This document shows, in pieces, positions 54,624 through 63,965 of a stretch of 64,000 nucleotides of DNA. The notes beneath the pieces were generated by a model that was given only the letters and a program-made list of their open reading frames with translations, did no database searches and had not been told where the DNA came from. Source of the stretch: CADEFX01 sp963840425 (GTDB lineage Bacteria > Pseudomonadota > Alphaproteobacteria > Rhizobiales > Hyphomicrobiaceae). Location: positions 135,543-199,542 of the forward strand of contig CAWIYZ010000020.1 of assembly GCA_963840425.1 (NCBI GenBank), given 5' to 3'. The translations under genes were made by a program, and so were the position numbers. Position 1 is the stretch's first letter. Every line of letters starts with the position of its first letter.

Positions 54624-55619
54624 ATGAGCGACGACGCCATCCATAGCGAGGAGAGCATCATCCGGGAGTTCCTGGCGCCGCTGGCGGCTGGCTTTTCGGG
54701 CGCTTTCGACTTGCAAGATGATTGTGCGGTGCTGGCGCCGGAGCCTGGCTCAGAACTGGTGGTCAAGACCGATCCCATTATCGCCGGTGTCCATTTCCTG
54801 GCAGACACCGACGCGGCGGACATTGCCTGGAAGGCGCTCGCGGTAAATGTCTCTGACCTCGCGGCGAAAGGTGCAACACCAGTTGCCTATCTCATGGCGC
54901 TCGCACTACCGCATGCACCGCAGCGTGCCTGGATGCAGCGTTTGACCGCTGGTCTAGCTGAGGCGCAGCGTGAATTCGGTTGCCATCTGATCGGCGGCGA
55001 CACGGACCGCACGCCAGGACCATTGACCATCTCGATTACCGCGTTCGGCACTGTTCCTGCCGGCAAAATGGTTCGGCGCGGCACCGCGCGCCCCGGCGAT
55101 CAGCTCTTCGTCACCGGCACATTGGGCGATGCCGCGCTGGGACTGCAGCTTTTGAAGGCTCCGTCATTGGCCAAACGATTGTTGCTGGCGGATGCTGAGG
55201 TGGCGGCCCTTGTTCAGAGCCATGTGCGCCCGCAGCCGCGACTGGCGCTGGCGCCGCTGCTGCGCGCGCATGCTCGCGCTGCCATGGATCTCTCGGACGG
55301 ACTGGTGAAAGACTGCAGACGCATGTGCGCGGCCAGCCGCGTCGGTGCGCGACTGCGTCAGCGCGACATGCCGCTTTCTTCTTCGCTCGAGAGAGCCGGT
55401 ACGGATTGGCATCTCAAGGCGCTGACTGGTGGCGACGACTACGAGATCCTGGCTGCCATTCCCGAGGAGTGCGTTGCCGCATTCCTGGCCGATGCCGATG
55501 CGCTCGACTTTCGCGTCACGCTCATCGGCGAGATCGCGGAGGGGGCAGGTGTGACCGTCGAGCGTCCTGACGGAACAGCCATCTCGTTCGACCGAGCCGG
55601 CTGGGACCATTTCGCGTGA
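54624..55619 (+). CDS. thiL: Thiamine-monophosphate kinase
   Basis: This 331-residue enzyme phosphorylates thiamine monophosphate to the active diphosphate. It has the PurM/ThiL fold with the metal-binding acid cluster LQDDCAVLAPEPG, VKTDPIIAGVHFL, AVNVSDLAAKGATPVAYL and GGDTDRTPGPLTISITAFG. MDLSDGLVKDCRRMC and GGDDYEILAAIPEE follow. It lies upstream of the pyrophosphatase gene, separated by 234 bases. No TPP riboswitch was seen in its short leader. Confidence 0.93.
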   Translation: MSDDAIHSEESIIREFLAPLAAGFSGAFDLQDDCAVLAPEPGSELVVKTDPIIAGVHFLADTDAADIAWKALAVNVSDLAAKGATPVAYLMALALPHAPQRAWMQRLTAGLAEAQREFGCHLIGGDTDRTPGPLTISITAFGTVPAGKMVRRGTARPGDQLFVTGTLGDAALGLQLLKAPSLAKRLLLADAEVAALVQSHVRPQPRLALAPLLRAHARAAMDLSDGLVKDCRRMCAASRVGARLRQRDMPLSSSLERAGTDWHLKALTGGDDYEILAAIPEECVAAFLADADALDFRVTLIGEIAEGAGVTVERPDGTAISFDRAGWDHFA

Positions 55620-55658
55620 AGGCGCGAAGGAATCGGCGCATGCCGTCCCGTAGCACCT

Positions 55659-55679
55659 GTACCGCGACGATAGCGGTAC
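55659..55679. promoter_or_regulatory. GTACCGC-N7-GCGGTAC inverted repeat
   Basis: A perfect seven-base inverted repeat lies 40 bases past the thiL stop and 175 bases before hppA. It may be an attenuator hairpin or an operator for hppA. No T-tract follows. Confidence 0.4.
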
Positions 55680-55853
55680 CTGACCGCACAGGCCAAACCA
55701 AGGTCTTGCAACACTGTGTTGCTTTGGCACCGCGGTTTTGGCATGGTCCCGCGCAAATCAGCGGCCGTCGGTGGCAACAAGCGACAGGTTTCGGCTGCTG
55801 CCTGCCATCAGTGCCGCCCGGCACTTCTTAGCAACTCGGGGGGACCAATACCC

Positions 55854-57989
55854 ATGGATACGGTGATGTGGGCGATCATTTTGGGCGGCCTGCTGTCGAT
55901 CGTCTACGGAGCCTGGACCATCCAGGCCGTGATGGCGGCCGATGCGGGCACTCCGCGCATGCAGGAGATTGCCGCCGCGATCCAAGAGGGCGCCACCGCA
56001 TATCTCACGCGCCAGTATACGACCATCGCCATTGCCGGTGCGGTTATCTTCGTCATCGTCGGCGTTCTGCTGGGCTGGCTCGTGGCGATCGGCTTTCTGA
56101 TCGGCGCCATGCTGTCGGGTCTGGCTGGCTTCATTGGCATGCACGTCTCGGTGCGCGCCAACGTGCGCACGGCGCAGGCCTCGACACAATCGCTTGCTGA
56201 AGGCCTCTCGTTGGCCTTCCGTGCGGGCGCTGTGACTGGACTGCTGGTAGCGGGCCTGGCGCTGCTCGGTGTCGCCGTTTACTTCGCCTTTCTGACGCGC
56301 GGACTGGGGTATGAGGTCACCAGCCGCACGGTCGTCGACGCCCTGGTTGCGCTCGGCTTTGGCGCGTCGCTCATCTCGATCTTTGCCCGTCTCGGTGGTG
56401 GCATCTTCACCAAGGGGGCAGATGTTGGCGGTGATCTCGTCGGCAAGGTCGAGGCTGGTATCCCAGAAGATGATCCGCGCAATCCGGCCACTATCGCCGA
56501 CAACGTCGGCGACAACGTCGGCGATTGCGCCGGCATGGCGGCCGACCTGTTCGAGACTTATGCGGTGACCGTGGTGGCTACCATGGTGTTGGCTGCGATT
56601 TACTTCACGGGGCAGCCGGTCGTCGGCAACCTGATGATCTACCCGCTCGCGATCTGCGCGGCGTGTGTGGTGACCTCGATCATCGGCACGTTCTTCGTGC
56701 GCCTCGGCGCCAACCAGTCGATCATGGGGGCGCTCTACAAGGGCTTCATCGCCACCGGCGTGCTCTCGCTGATCGTGCTCTATCCGATCACCAGCAGTCT
56801 GCTCGGGATGGACACGACATTCACGGCGCGCGGCACGAATTTCACCGGCATGGACCTGTTCTGGTGCGGCGTCGTCGGTCTCGCTGTGACTGCCGGCATC
56901 ATCGTCGTGACCGAGTACTACACGGGCATCAGCTATCGGCCTGTGCGGTCCATCAGCCAGGCTTCGGTGACAGGGCATGGCACCAACGTCATCCAGGGTC
57001 TCGCCGTCTCGCTCGAGGCCACCGCGCTGCCGGCGTTGATCATCATCGCGGGCATCATCATGGCCTTCAAGTTTGCCGGGCTGTTCGGCATCGCCATCGC
57101 CGTTACCAGCATGCTGGCGCTGGCCGGCGTCGTGGTGGCGCTCGATGCCTTCGGACCGGTGACGGACAATGCCGGTGGCATCGCCGAGATGGCCGGACTG
57201 CCGAAGGAGATCCGCAAGACCACCGATGCGCTCGACGCCGTTGGTAACACCACCAAGGCCGTCACCAAGGGCTATGCCATCGGCTCGGCCGGCCTCGGCG
57301 CGCTGGTGTTGTTTGCCGCCTACAACGAGGATCTGAAGTTCTTCATCAGTCAGGCCAAACCCGGATCCCTGTTCCACAATCTGCAGGTCGATTTCTCTCT
57401 GTCCAATCCGTACGTCGTCGTGGGCCTGCTGTTCGGTGGCCTGCTGCCCTACGTCTTCAGCGGCATCGCCATGACGGCCGTCGGCCGCGCGGCCAGTGCG
57501 ATCGTCGAGGAGGTGCGCCGCCAGTTCCGCGAGAAGCCGGGCATCATGAAGGGCACAGAGAAGCCCGACTATGCGCGCGCCGTCGATCTGCTGACGCAGG
57601 CTGCGATCAAGGAGATGATCGTACCCTCGCTGCTGCCGGTGCTTTCGCCGATCGTCTGCTTCTATGTGGTCAAGTGGATCGGTGGCACGGGCAACGCCTT
57701 TGCTGCGCTCGGCGCCATGCTGCTCGGTGTCATCGTGACGGGGCTCTTCGTCGCCATCTCGATGACGGCGGGGGGCGGCGCCTGGGACAACGCCAAGAAG
57801 GTCATTGAGGACGGCTTCACGGATAAGGACGGCAAGAAGCACGTCAAGGGCTCGGAGGCGCACAAGGCGGCGGTTACCGGCGATACGGTGGGCGATCCCT
57901 ACAAGGACACCGCCGGCCCGGCCGTCAATCCCATGATCAAGATCACCAACATCGTGGCGCTGCTGCTGTTGGCCGTGCTTGCGCACTGA
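55854..57989 (+). CDS. hppA: K+-independent membrane-bound proton-pumping pyrophosphatase
   Basis: This integral membrane enzyme of about 711 residues with some 16 helices hydrolyses pyrophosphate and pumps H+. The pyrophosphate site is in GADVGGDLVGKVEAGIPEDD with DNVGDNVGDCAGMAADLFE nearby, and the terminal acid cluster in TGDTVGDPYKDTAGPAVNP. The Lys in GNTTKAVTKGYAIGSA (Ala in the K+-dependent type) marks the K+-independent class. The ATG at 55854 follows a GGGGGGA run. It would recover energy from pyrophosphate made in biosynthesis, and it competes with Sat for the same substrate. Confidence 0.96.
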   Translation: MDTVMWAIILGGLLSIVYGAWTIQAVMAADAGTPRMQEIAAAIQEGATAYLTRQYTTIAIAGAVIFVIVGVLLGWLVAIGFLIGAMLSGLAGFIGMHVSVRANVRTAQASTQSLAEGLSLAFRAGAVTGLLVAGLALLGVAVYFAFLTRGLGYEVTSRTVVDALVALGFGASLISIFARLGGGIFTKGADVGGDLVGKVEAGIPEDDPRNPATIADNVGDNVGDCAGMAADLFETYAVTVVATMVLAAIYFTGQPVVGNLMIYPLAICAACVVTSIIGTFFVRLGANQSIMGALYKGFIATGVLSLIVLYPITSSLLGMDTTFTARGTNFTGMDLFWCGVVGLAVTAGIIVVTEYYTGISYRPVRSISQASVTGHGTNVIQGLAVSLEATALPALIIIAGIIMAFKFAGLFGIAIAVTSMLALAGVVVALDAFGPVTDNAGGIAEMAGLPKEIRKTTDALDAVGNTTKAVTKGYAIGSAGLGALVLFAAYNEDLKFFISQAKPGSLFHNLQVDFSLSNPYVVVGLLFGGLLPYVFSGIAMTAVGRAASAIVEEVRRQFREKPGIMKGTEKPDYARAVDLLTQAAIKEMIVPSLLPVLSPIVCFYVVKWIGGTGNAFAALGAMLLGVIVTGLFVAISMTAGGGAWDNAKKVIEDGFTDKDGKKHVKGSEAHKAAVTGDTVGDPYKDTAGPAVNPMIKITNIVALLLLAVLAH

Positions 57990-58011
57990 ACGCCCACGCA
58001 GCGCTTTCTTT

Positions 58012-58038
58012 CCAACGCCCTCGCCATGTGCGAGGGCG
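58012..58038. terminator. Hairpin between convergent hppA and bamE
   Basis: AACGCCCTCG at 58012-58021 and CGAGGGCGTT at 58029-58038 form a perfect ten-base stem with loop CCATGTG. It lies between the ends of two convergent genes and fits a bidirectional terminator, although no T-tract follows on either strand. Confidence 0.6.
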
Positions 58039-58060
58039 TTGCCGCCAGATGCTGTTGGGA

Positions 58061-58489
58061 CTATTCGAAGAGCTGACGCTGGCCGATGCCGCGGAAGATT
58101 TGCTTCAGCAGGCCCTGATCGCGGATGTGGCTCGGGGTCTCGCGCTTGACGTAATCGAAGAGCTGCCCGTCTTTCATGCCGTAGTTCGCTACGCGCTCGA
58201 CGCTGCCGGTGGGGCTGAAGTAAACCGCCAGCACCTTGCGGTCGACTTCAGTTGGCTTGAAGAACGCCGACTGCGTCTCCGTGCTGGAGATGTAATAGTA
58301 GGTGTTGCCGCCAGCGACCGTCGACGTGGTAGCCGGAGTGCCGAGCGCCAAGCGGACTGAATCGGAACTCATGCCGGGCTGGATCTGCTGAATGTCAGTT
58401 TCCTGGAACTGGTGCCCATGCTTCGTCGTGATGGGAGCACAGGCTGACAGGGCGGCAGCAATGGCGACGGCGAGCAGCGATTTGGCCAT
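58061..58489 (-). CDS. bamE: Outer membrane assembly lipoprotein BamE (SmpA/OmlA)
   Basis: This lipoprotein of about 142 residues has the lipobox LSAC at the end of a signal peptide (AVAIAAALSAC). The SmpA/OmlA domain follows, with DIQQIQPGMSSDSVRLALG, TYYYISSTE and VDRKVLAVYFSPTGSVERV. It belongs to the BAM complex that inserts beta-barrel proteins into the outer membrane. The ATG at 58489 gives a normal signal peptide; longer in-frame starts do not. It is divergent from the chaperone gene, an arrangement common in Rhizobiales. Confidence 0.92.
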   Translation of the reverse strand: MAKSLLAVAIAAALSACAPITTKHGHQFQETDIQQIQPGMSSDSVRLALGTPATTSTVAGGNTYYYISSTETQSAFFKPTEVDRKVLAVYFSPTGSVERVANYGMKDGQLFDYVKRETPSHIRDQGLLKQIFRGIGQRQLFE

Positions 58490-58690
58490 GCTTCTCCACG
58501 GCGATACTTGCATGGACAGACGTTGGTGCGGGGTACCGAGAGAGCGCATGATGACTGTTTCAGGTGAGAATCGAGGTGTGTGCAACCCGATGTACCGACT
58601 AGCGCGCCGCCGCAGGGCTGGCAACGGCTGCGAGGATGCGATCCCCGGCAGCGTTGCCCCGTCACGCGCGGGCCCGCCATGGAGCACGTG

Positions 58691-59260
58691 ATGTTCCGAT
58701 GGCTGCGACACCGAGCGCGAACGCAGCGTATAGGGCGTGTGCTTTACAACTCGATTGTGGCGCAGTCGCGTACGGAGGTATTTTACCAAGAGCTAGGGGT
58801 TCCCGATACGATGGAGGGTCGGTTCGAGCTGATTGTTCTGCACACGTATCTTGTGCTGGAGCGGTTGCGGCGCGAAGGGGATGTCGGCCAGGCTCTGAGC
58901 CGTGCTTTGATCGAGGCGTTCGTGGCAGATATGGACGCGAGCATGCGGGAGATTGGCATCGCCGACCTGGGCGTGCCGCGCCGCGTGAAACGTGCGGCGG
59001 CTGCGCTTTTCGAGCGCTCGCGCGCCTACGCCGCAGCGCAGCATGAAACAGATCCGTCCGACGCCTTGCCGAAGGCTCTTGGTGAGCACGTCTACGGCCA
59101 GGATTTTGCAAATCCCAACCTGGCGTCACAGCTCGCGCGCTATGTGCACCATGCCAGTGCCGCCCTCGATCGGCAGTCCTCGCAAGCTCTGCTCGATGGA
59201 CAGCTTGCGTTTCCCGGTATCTCTGAGGCACCGACATCTGGGCAGAGTGGAAGCCGATGA
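58691..59260 (+). CDS. Ubiquinol-cytochrome c chaperone family protein
   Basis: This helical protein of about 189 residues matches the CBP3-like family that helps assemble cytochrome b of the bc1 complex. Typical parts are LYNSIVAQSRTEVFYQELG, MEGRFELIVLHTYLVLERL and MDASMREIGIADLGVPRRVK. The ATG at 58691 follows GGAG at six bases. It overlaps the next gene by ATGA and belongs to the bamE/yceD/plsX neighbourhood conserved in alphaproteobacteria. Confidence 0.88.
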   Translation: MFRWLRHRARTQRIGRVLYNSIVAQSRTEVFYQELGVPDTMEGRFELIVLHTYLVLERLRREGDVGQALSRALIEAFVADMDASMREIGIADLGVPRRVKRAAAALFERSRAYAAAQHETDPSDALPKALGEHVYGQDFANPNLASQLARYVHHASAALDRQSSQALLDGQLAFPGISEAPTSGQSGSR

Positions 59261-59772
59261 CCACGCTCAAGTGGACACATGATATGCGCGACCTCAAGCA
59301 AGCGCTCGATGTTGCGCGTGAAGCCGACCCCACGGAGCGAGCGGCTGTTGCGGCGCACCTCGAGCTTCTCTCCTGCGAGCGTTTCAAAGTGCGCTACAGC
59401 CTGCGACCTCTTGACCAGGGTCGGGCTACGCTCTCTGGCGATCTTGAGGCTGACATCACGCAATCCTGCGTGGTCTCACTGGAGCCGGTCGAGTCCCGTC
59501 TCAGGGGAACGTTTGCCGTCGAGCTGTGGCCAGACGGCGACTTGCCTGCCTCCGATGGCGGTACGCTGGATGCTCTGGCCGATGATGTGATCGAGCCGGT
59601 CGAAAATGGAACCATCGACGTCGGCCGTGTCGTGCTGGAGCGCCTCGCTGATCTGATCGATCCCTATCCACGCAGTCCTGGAGCCACTTTTTCCTGGACT
59701 GATGAGAAGGCTGCATCCAAGGGATCGGATAATCCATTCGCCAAATTGAAGAACTTTGGTCGAGGTTCGTAA
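59257..59772 (+). CDS. YceD (DUF177) family protein
   Basis: This 171-residue protein has the YceD pattern: an N-terminal beta region (RFKVRYSLRPLDQGRATLSG), a cysteine in DITQSCVVSLEPVES, the acidic DVIEPVENGTIDVGRVVLE and the terminal NPFAKLKNF. YceD relatives are linked to 23S rRNA precursor or ribosome assembly. In many bacteria rpmF follows; here plsX follows without it. Coupled to the chaperone gene by ATGA. Confidence 0.88.
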   Translation: MTTLKWTHDMRDLKQALDVAREADPTERAAVAAHLELLSCERFKVRYSLRPLDQGRATLSGDLEADITQSCVVSLEPVESRLRGTFAVELWPDGDLPASDGGTLDALADDVIEPVENGTIDVGRVVLERLADLIDPYPRSPGATFSWTDEKAASKGSDNPFAKLKNFGRGS

Positions 59773-59942
59773 TGCTGACGCCTTTGCCACGCATTTTGCG
59801 CGCCGGAGCCCTGCCCGAGAATTCGGTTGTGCGGGTGCGGCAAACGGCTATCTTCGGGCGGCCCTTGCATTCGGGGGAATCAGGGCAGGTGCTGTCCGCT
59901 CGCGGCAGCCAATTCTAGGACATCGGCAGGCAGGCGAACCAA

Positions 59943-61001
59943 ATGCCAGCGCCGCGAACACTCGCGCTCGATGCCATGGGCGGCGATTACGGACCCACGG
60001 TCGTCATCCCGGGCGCGGCTCTCGCACTTGAGCGGTATCCGGCTGTCAGCTTCATCTTTTTCGGGGATGTGGCGCGCATCAACGCCGAGCTCGAGCGCTA
60101 TCCGGACCTCAAGGCCAGATCGGAAATCATACATACCGACAGTGTCGTCGGCATGGACGACAAGCCGAGCCAGGCTCTGCGCCGCGGCAAGGGCTCGTCC
60201 ATGTGGCTGGCGCTGGAGGCCGTGCAGAAGGGTGACGCGCATGCTGCGGTCTCCGCCGGCAACACCGGTGCCCTGATGGCAATGGCCAGGTTGGTGCTGC
60301 GGCCCATGGCCGGCATCGAGCGCCCGGCCATTGCCGCGCTGTGGCCAACGATCAAGACCCAATGCATCGTGCTCGATGTCGGCGCCAATATCGGGGCGTC
60401 TGCTCGCCAACTCGCGGACTACGCATTGATGGGCGCGGCCATGGCGCGCGCGCTCTTCCGGCTGGAGCGGCCAAGCGTTGGGCTGCTAAATGTCGGTGTC
60501 GAGGAGATCAAAGGCGTAGAGGAGGTCAAGCAGGCGCACGCCTGGCTGAAAGAGCTGGATATGGAGTTTCCGCTGGACTACCGCGGTTTTATCGAGGGCG
60601 ATCAGATCGGCCAGGGCGCTGTCGACGTAGTCGTGGTGGAGGGCTTTGCCGGCAACATTGCACTGAAGACTGCGGAAGGCACCGCTCGCCAGGTCGGCAG
60701 CTATCTCCGGTCTGCCATGGGCCGCCGTTGGGCATCGCGGCTGGGCGCCCTTCTGGCGCGGCGCGGATTTGCAGAGCTGAAGGAAAAAATGGACCCCAGG
60801 CGCTCAAATGGAGCCCCATTCCTCGGTCTCAATGGCGTTGCGATCAAGAGTCACGGTGGTACGGATGCGCTAGGCTTTGCCAGCGCAATAGGTGTGGGCT
60901 ACCAGATGGCCGAAAGCGAATTGGTGGCACGCTTGGCAGCCGACCTGGAGGCGTTCCACGGTAAGCTGGTAGAGCCCGGGCAGCAGTTGAGCAGCGGTTG
61001 A
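59943..61001 (+). CDS. plsX: Phosphate acyltransferase PlsX
   Basis: This 352-residue enzyme makes acyl-phosphate from acyl-ACP, the first step toward phosphatidic acid. Features are TLALDAMGGDYGPTVVIPG, the GDAHAAVSAGNTGALMAMA loop and LLNVGVEEIKGVEEVKQA, then GFAGNIALKTAEGTAR. It is a peripheral membrane protein. It precedes fabH by 61 bases. The 170 bases before it hold no gene. Confidence 0.96.
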   Translation: MPAPRTLALDAMGGDYGPTVVIPGAALALERYPAVSFIFFGDVARINAELERYPDLKARSEIIHTDSVVGMDDKPSQALRRGKGSSMWLALEAVQKGDAHAAVSAGNTGALMAMARLVLRPMAGIERPAIAALWPTIKTQCIVLDVGANIGASARQLADYALMGAAMARALFRLERPSVGLLNVGVEEIKGVEEVKQAHAWLKELDMEFPLDYRGFIEGDQIGQGAVDVVVVEGFAGNIALKTAEGTARQVGSYLRSAMGRRWASRLGALLARRGFAELKEKMDPRRSNGAPFLGLNGVAIKSHGGTDALGFASAIGVGYQMAESELVARLAADLEAFHGKLVEPGQQLSSG

Positions 61002-61062
61002 TTGGCTGCACTGGGCACAGACGAAACGGTCATACGCAACCGTTTCCCGATGAGGTGAGCAC

Positions 61063-62040
61063 GTGGCAGTGATCCGTTCGGTGATCCGCGGTGTCGGGGC
61101 CTATCTCCCGAAGCGCATCGTCACAAACGAGGATCTGGCACGCATTGTCGATACCAGCGACGCCTGGATCACCGAGCGCACGGGCATCAAGCAACGCCAT
61201 ATAGCGCAGGAGGGCGAGCTCACCTCGGATCTGGGCATTGCTGCCGCCAAGCAAGCCTTGGTCCGCTCCGGCATCGATCCGGTCGACATCGATCTCGTCC
61301 TCTGCGCGACGGCCACGCCTGACCGTACGTTTCCGGCCACCGCCGTGCGCATTCAGGCGGGCCTCGGCGTCACCAAGGGGGCAGCCTTCGATCTGCAGGC
61401 GGTCTGCTCGGGCTTCGTCTATGCGTTGGCAACTGCCGACAACTTTCTCAAGGCCGGGCAGTTCAAGCGGGCTTTGGTCGTCGGCGCAGAGACGTTCTCG
61501 CGCATTCTGGATTGGTCCGACCGCGGCACTTGTGTGCTGTTCGGGGACGGCGCCGGCGCCGTTGTGCTGGAAGCGCAAACGCAACACGGTAGTCGTGAGG
61601 ACCGCGGCATCCTCGCAACCCGCATCCGTTCCGATGGACGCTTCGAAGATCTCCTGTACGTCGATGGCGGTCCGGGCTCGACTAAGACAACAGGCTATCT
61701 GCGCATGAACGGGCGCGAGGTGTTCCGTCATGCCGTGCAGAAAATATCTGGCGTCATCGAGGAAACGCTCGTCATGAGCGGCTACGCGCCAGACGAGATC
61801 GATCTTTACGTGCCCCATCAGGCCAACAAGCGCATCCTGGACGGCATCGCCAAGAAACTCGGCGTCGCACCGGACAAGATCATCATGACGCTCTCGCGCC
61901 ACGGCAATACATCGGCAGCCTCCATTCCCCTCGCGCTCAATGAGGCATTCGAGGGACATCGCCTGAAGGAGGGCAGTCTCGTGTTGATGGAAGCCATGGG
62001 CGGCGGATTTACCTGGGGCGCCGTTCTAGCGCGCTGGTAA
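61063..62040 (+). CDS. fabH: 3-oxoacyl-[acyl-carrier-protein] synthase III
   Basis: This 325-residue condensing enzyme starts fatty acid synthesis from acetyl-CoA and malonyl-ACP. The active-site Cys C115 lies in FDLQAVCSGFVYAL. His is in YVPHQANKRI and Asn in SRHGNTSAASIPLAL. Other family marks are DAWITERTGIKQRHIA and GDGAGAVVLE. The start is the GTG at 61063. Confidence 0.97.
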   Translation: MAVIRSVIRGVGAYLPKRIVTNEDLARIVDTSDAWITERTGIKQRHIAQEGELTSDLGIAAAKQALVRSGIDPVDIDLVLCATATPDRTFPATAVRIQAGLGVTKGAAFDLQAVCSGFVYALATADNFLKAGQFKRALVVGAETFSRILDWSDRGTCVLFGDGAGAVVLEAQTQHGSREDRGILATRIRSDGRFEDLLYVDGGPGSTKTTGYLRMNGREVFRHAVQKISGVIEETLVMSGYAPDEIDLYVPHQANKRILDGIAKKLGVAPDKIIMTLSRHGNTSAASIPLALNEAFEGHRLKEGSLVLMEAMGGGFTWGAVLARW

Positions 62041-62193
62041 CCGTTCCTGCTCCGCCTGCCGCACCTTCGCGAAGTGCTATTGCGCCACAATTCCTGCTTG
62101 AATTTCAGCTGCTTGATCTCATACAGCATTGACCCCACTCGACCCTATGGCTAGCATTTGGCGAAAAGGGCGAGGATCGGGAGGGCTCGAAAC

Positions 62194-62511
62194 ATGGGAA
62201 GCAGAACGTTGACGCGTGCGGATTTGGCAGAGGCGGTTGTTCGCAAGATTGGGCTTCCACGTAACGAGTCGCAGGAGCTGGTCGAGCTGGTATTGGGTGA
62301 AATCTCGTTAACCTTGGCGCGCGGCGAGAATGTCAAGCTGTCCTCGTTCGGTTCCTTCGGGGTGCGGGATAAAGGGCAGCGCATCGGGCGGAACCCGAAG
62401 ACGGGCGAGGAGGTGCCCATCACGCCGCGGCGTGTGCTGGTGTTCCGTCCGAGCAACATCATGAAGGACCGCATCAATAACGGACTTGTGCGTCGTCGCG
62501 CGGCAGAGTAG
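62194..62511 (+). CDS. ihfA: Integration host factor subunit alpha
   Basis: This 105-residue DNA-bending protein has TLTRADLAEAVVRKIGL, the LVLGEISLTLARGENVKLSS core and the beta-arm with GRNPKTGEEVPITPRRVLVF carrying the intercalating Pro. The ATG at 62194 follows GGGAGG. IHF helps sigma-54 enhancer loops such as the one proposed for glnB. It lies between fabH and a MerR gene, the usual alphaproteobacterial order. Confidence 0.96.
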   Translation: MGSRTLTRADLAEAVVRKIGLPRNESQELVELVLGEISLTLARGENVKLSSFGSFGVRDKGQRIGRNPKTGEEVPITPRRVLVFRPSNIMKDRINNGLVRRRAAE

Positions 62512-62591
62512 CGGCGGAGGGTAAGGTTCAATACGTCCAGTTTCCTGCTGGGGCTGCGGGAAGCTGGCTGCAGGCAGCGGGGTGGTGAGCG

Positions 62592-63101
62592 ATGAGCAAA
62601 TCGGCGGAAGCATTCCGCACGATCAGCGAGGTCGCCGATGAACTCGGTGTACCGAAGCACGTACTGCGGTTCTGGGAGATCAAGTTCGCGCACATTCGAC
62701 CGATGAAGCGCGGTGGCGGGCGCAGGCTCTACCGGCCGGAGGATATGGCGCTGCTGTGCGGCATCCGCCATCTGCTGCATCGCGAAGGATACACGATCAA
62801 GGGCGTGCAGAAGATTTTGCGTGAGCAGGGCGTTGACGCTGTGAAGCAACGTGGAGATGGGCAGTCGCAGGATACTGCTGGTCCGGCCAGAGGCGCGGGC
62901 CGGCAGCGGGCATCCGAGGAGCGAGTTCGACGCCGGGGCGTCAGTGCTGGTGGTCCATCGCGCGGCCGCACGCACGAGCCTGCTGCCGGCAAAAAGGAAA
63001 AGGGGCTTCTCGCTGCCATTGCCGAGCTGGAGGCATGCAGGGCTCTGCTCTCCGGCACAGCATCTGGTAACGCACGCCGACGGCGTGGGGACGCAGCCTG
63101 A
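62592..63101 (+). CDS. MerR-family transcriptional regulator
   Basis: This 169-residue protein has an N-terminal MerR winged helix (TISEVADELGVPKHVLRFWE, MKRGGGRRLYRPEDMALL) and the start of a coiled coil (HREGYTIKGVQKILREQG). A disordered Arg/Gly-rich linker and a short helix (LLAAIAELEACRALL) follow. It lies after ihfA, an order kept widely in alphaproteobacteria, but its targets are not known. There are no Cys patterns of metal-sensing MerR proteins. Confidence 0.9.
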   Translation: MSKSAEAFRTISEVADELGVPKHVLRFWEIKFAHIRPMKRGGGRRLYRPEDMALLCGIRHLLHREGYTIKGVQKILREQGVDAVKQRGDGQSQDTAGPARGAGRQRASEERVRRRGVSAGGPSRGRTHEPAAGKKEKGLLAAIAELEACRALLSGTASGNARRRRGDAA

Positions 63102-63108
63102 CAGCTTA

Positions 63109-63932
63109 ATGGGCCGGCGGGTGGCCTCGGTCAGCGTGGCATCTGTTTTCCGGCTTTCGACCTCTGGAGTACGTGCCTGCCGCCAGCGCGCATCGATGTA
63201 TGGCTTGCCGATCTCTGCGCCGCCGGGTCGATACTCGACGCTCTGGACGCGCGGTTGACGCTTCTTCCTGCGGAGGAGCGAGCCCGTGCAGAGAGCATGG
63301 ATGACCTTATCCTCAGCCGGCGATGGCGTAGGGCGCGCATCGCCCTTCGGCTTGTGCTAGCGACACATGTGGGGTTGGAGCAAGCACGCGCGCCGCTCGT
63401 CGTCTCGCCGCGCGGCAAGCCGCGCCTTGCTTTGCCAGGTCCCGAGTTCAGCCTGTCCCACAGCGGTGGGCTGCTGCTCCTTGCGGTTGCCTCAAGCGGG
63501 CCGCTGGGGGTGGACATCGAGACCAGGACGACAGTGGCGATGGATGAACGACGCCGAATAGCGATCGAGCGCGCGGCGACTGCACTCGCCCCGCAGTCGC
63601 CCCTTCCTTCGTCGAGTGTTGTGCAACGTTTCCTGCAGGCGTGGACTAGGCTCGAGGCTGTGGCCAAGGCTACTGGCACTGGCATTGGGCAGGTTCTCAC
63701 AGAGCTTGCCATAACGGGTCCAGCATCAGGCCTAGAAGATCGGCAGGTGCGGTCTGCAGAGACGATGCTTGTCGCGGAAGGCCGACCCTTGCGCGTGGAG
63801 GATTTGATGTTGGACGGTCAGGCCGTGGCCGCGATCGCGGTGCCGCGCGATGCCGAGATCGACCTGCGCACATTCCCTTCATCGCCAATTGAGGTCCGCG
63901 CCCTGGAAACGCTGGCGCTGGGCCGCGGTTGA
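63109..63932 (+). CDS. 4'-phosphopantetheinyl transferase superfamily protein, probable frameshift
   Basis: The Sfp-type core is clear: GKPRLALPGPEFSLSHSGG, LGVDIETRT and TRLEAVAKATGTGIGQ, which bind CoA and Mg2+ and activate carrier proteins. The open frame from TTG 63255 misses the expected N-terminus. That part (PPARIDVWLADLCAAG) is present just upstream in the same frame but has no start codon. The ATG at 63109 is in another frame, so a one-base shift near 63165-63180 is likely. It probably activates acyl carrier or polyketide/peptide synthase carriers. Confidence 0.78.
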
Positions 63933-63965
63933 CCGGGCGTGCGGAAGGGGGCAAAAGGGGCGCAC

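Noticed and set aside
55758..57986. 742-residue open frame on the minus strand opposite hppA
   Set aside because: It is a shadow of the strongly biased hppA codons: the product is rich in His, Asp, Arg and Gln without any domain, while the plus strand encodes a complete pyrophosphatase.
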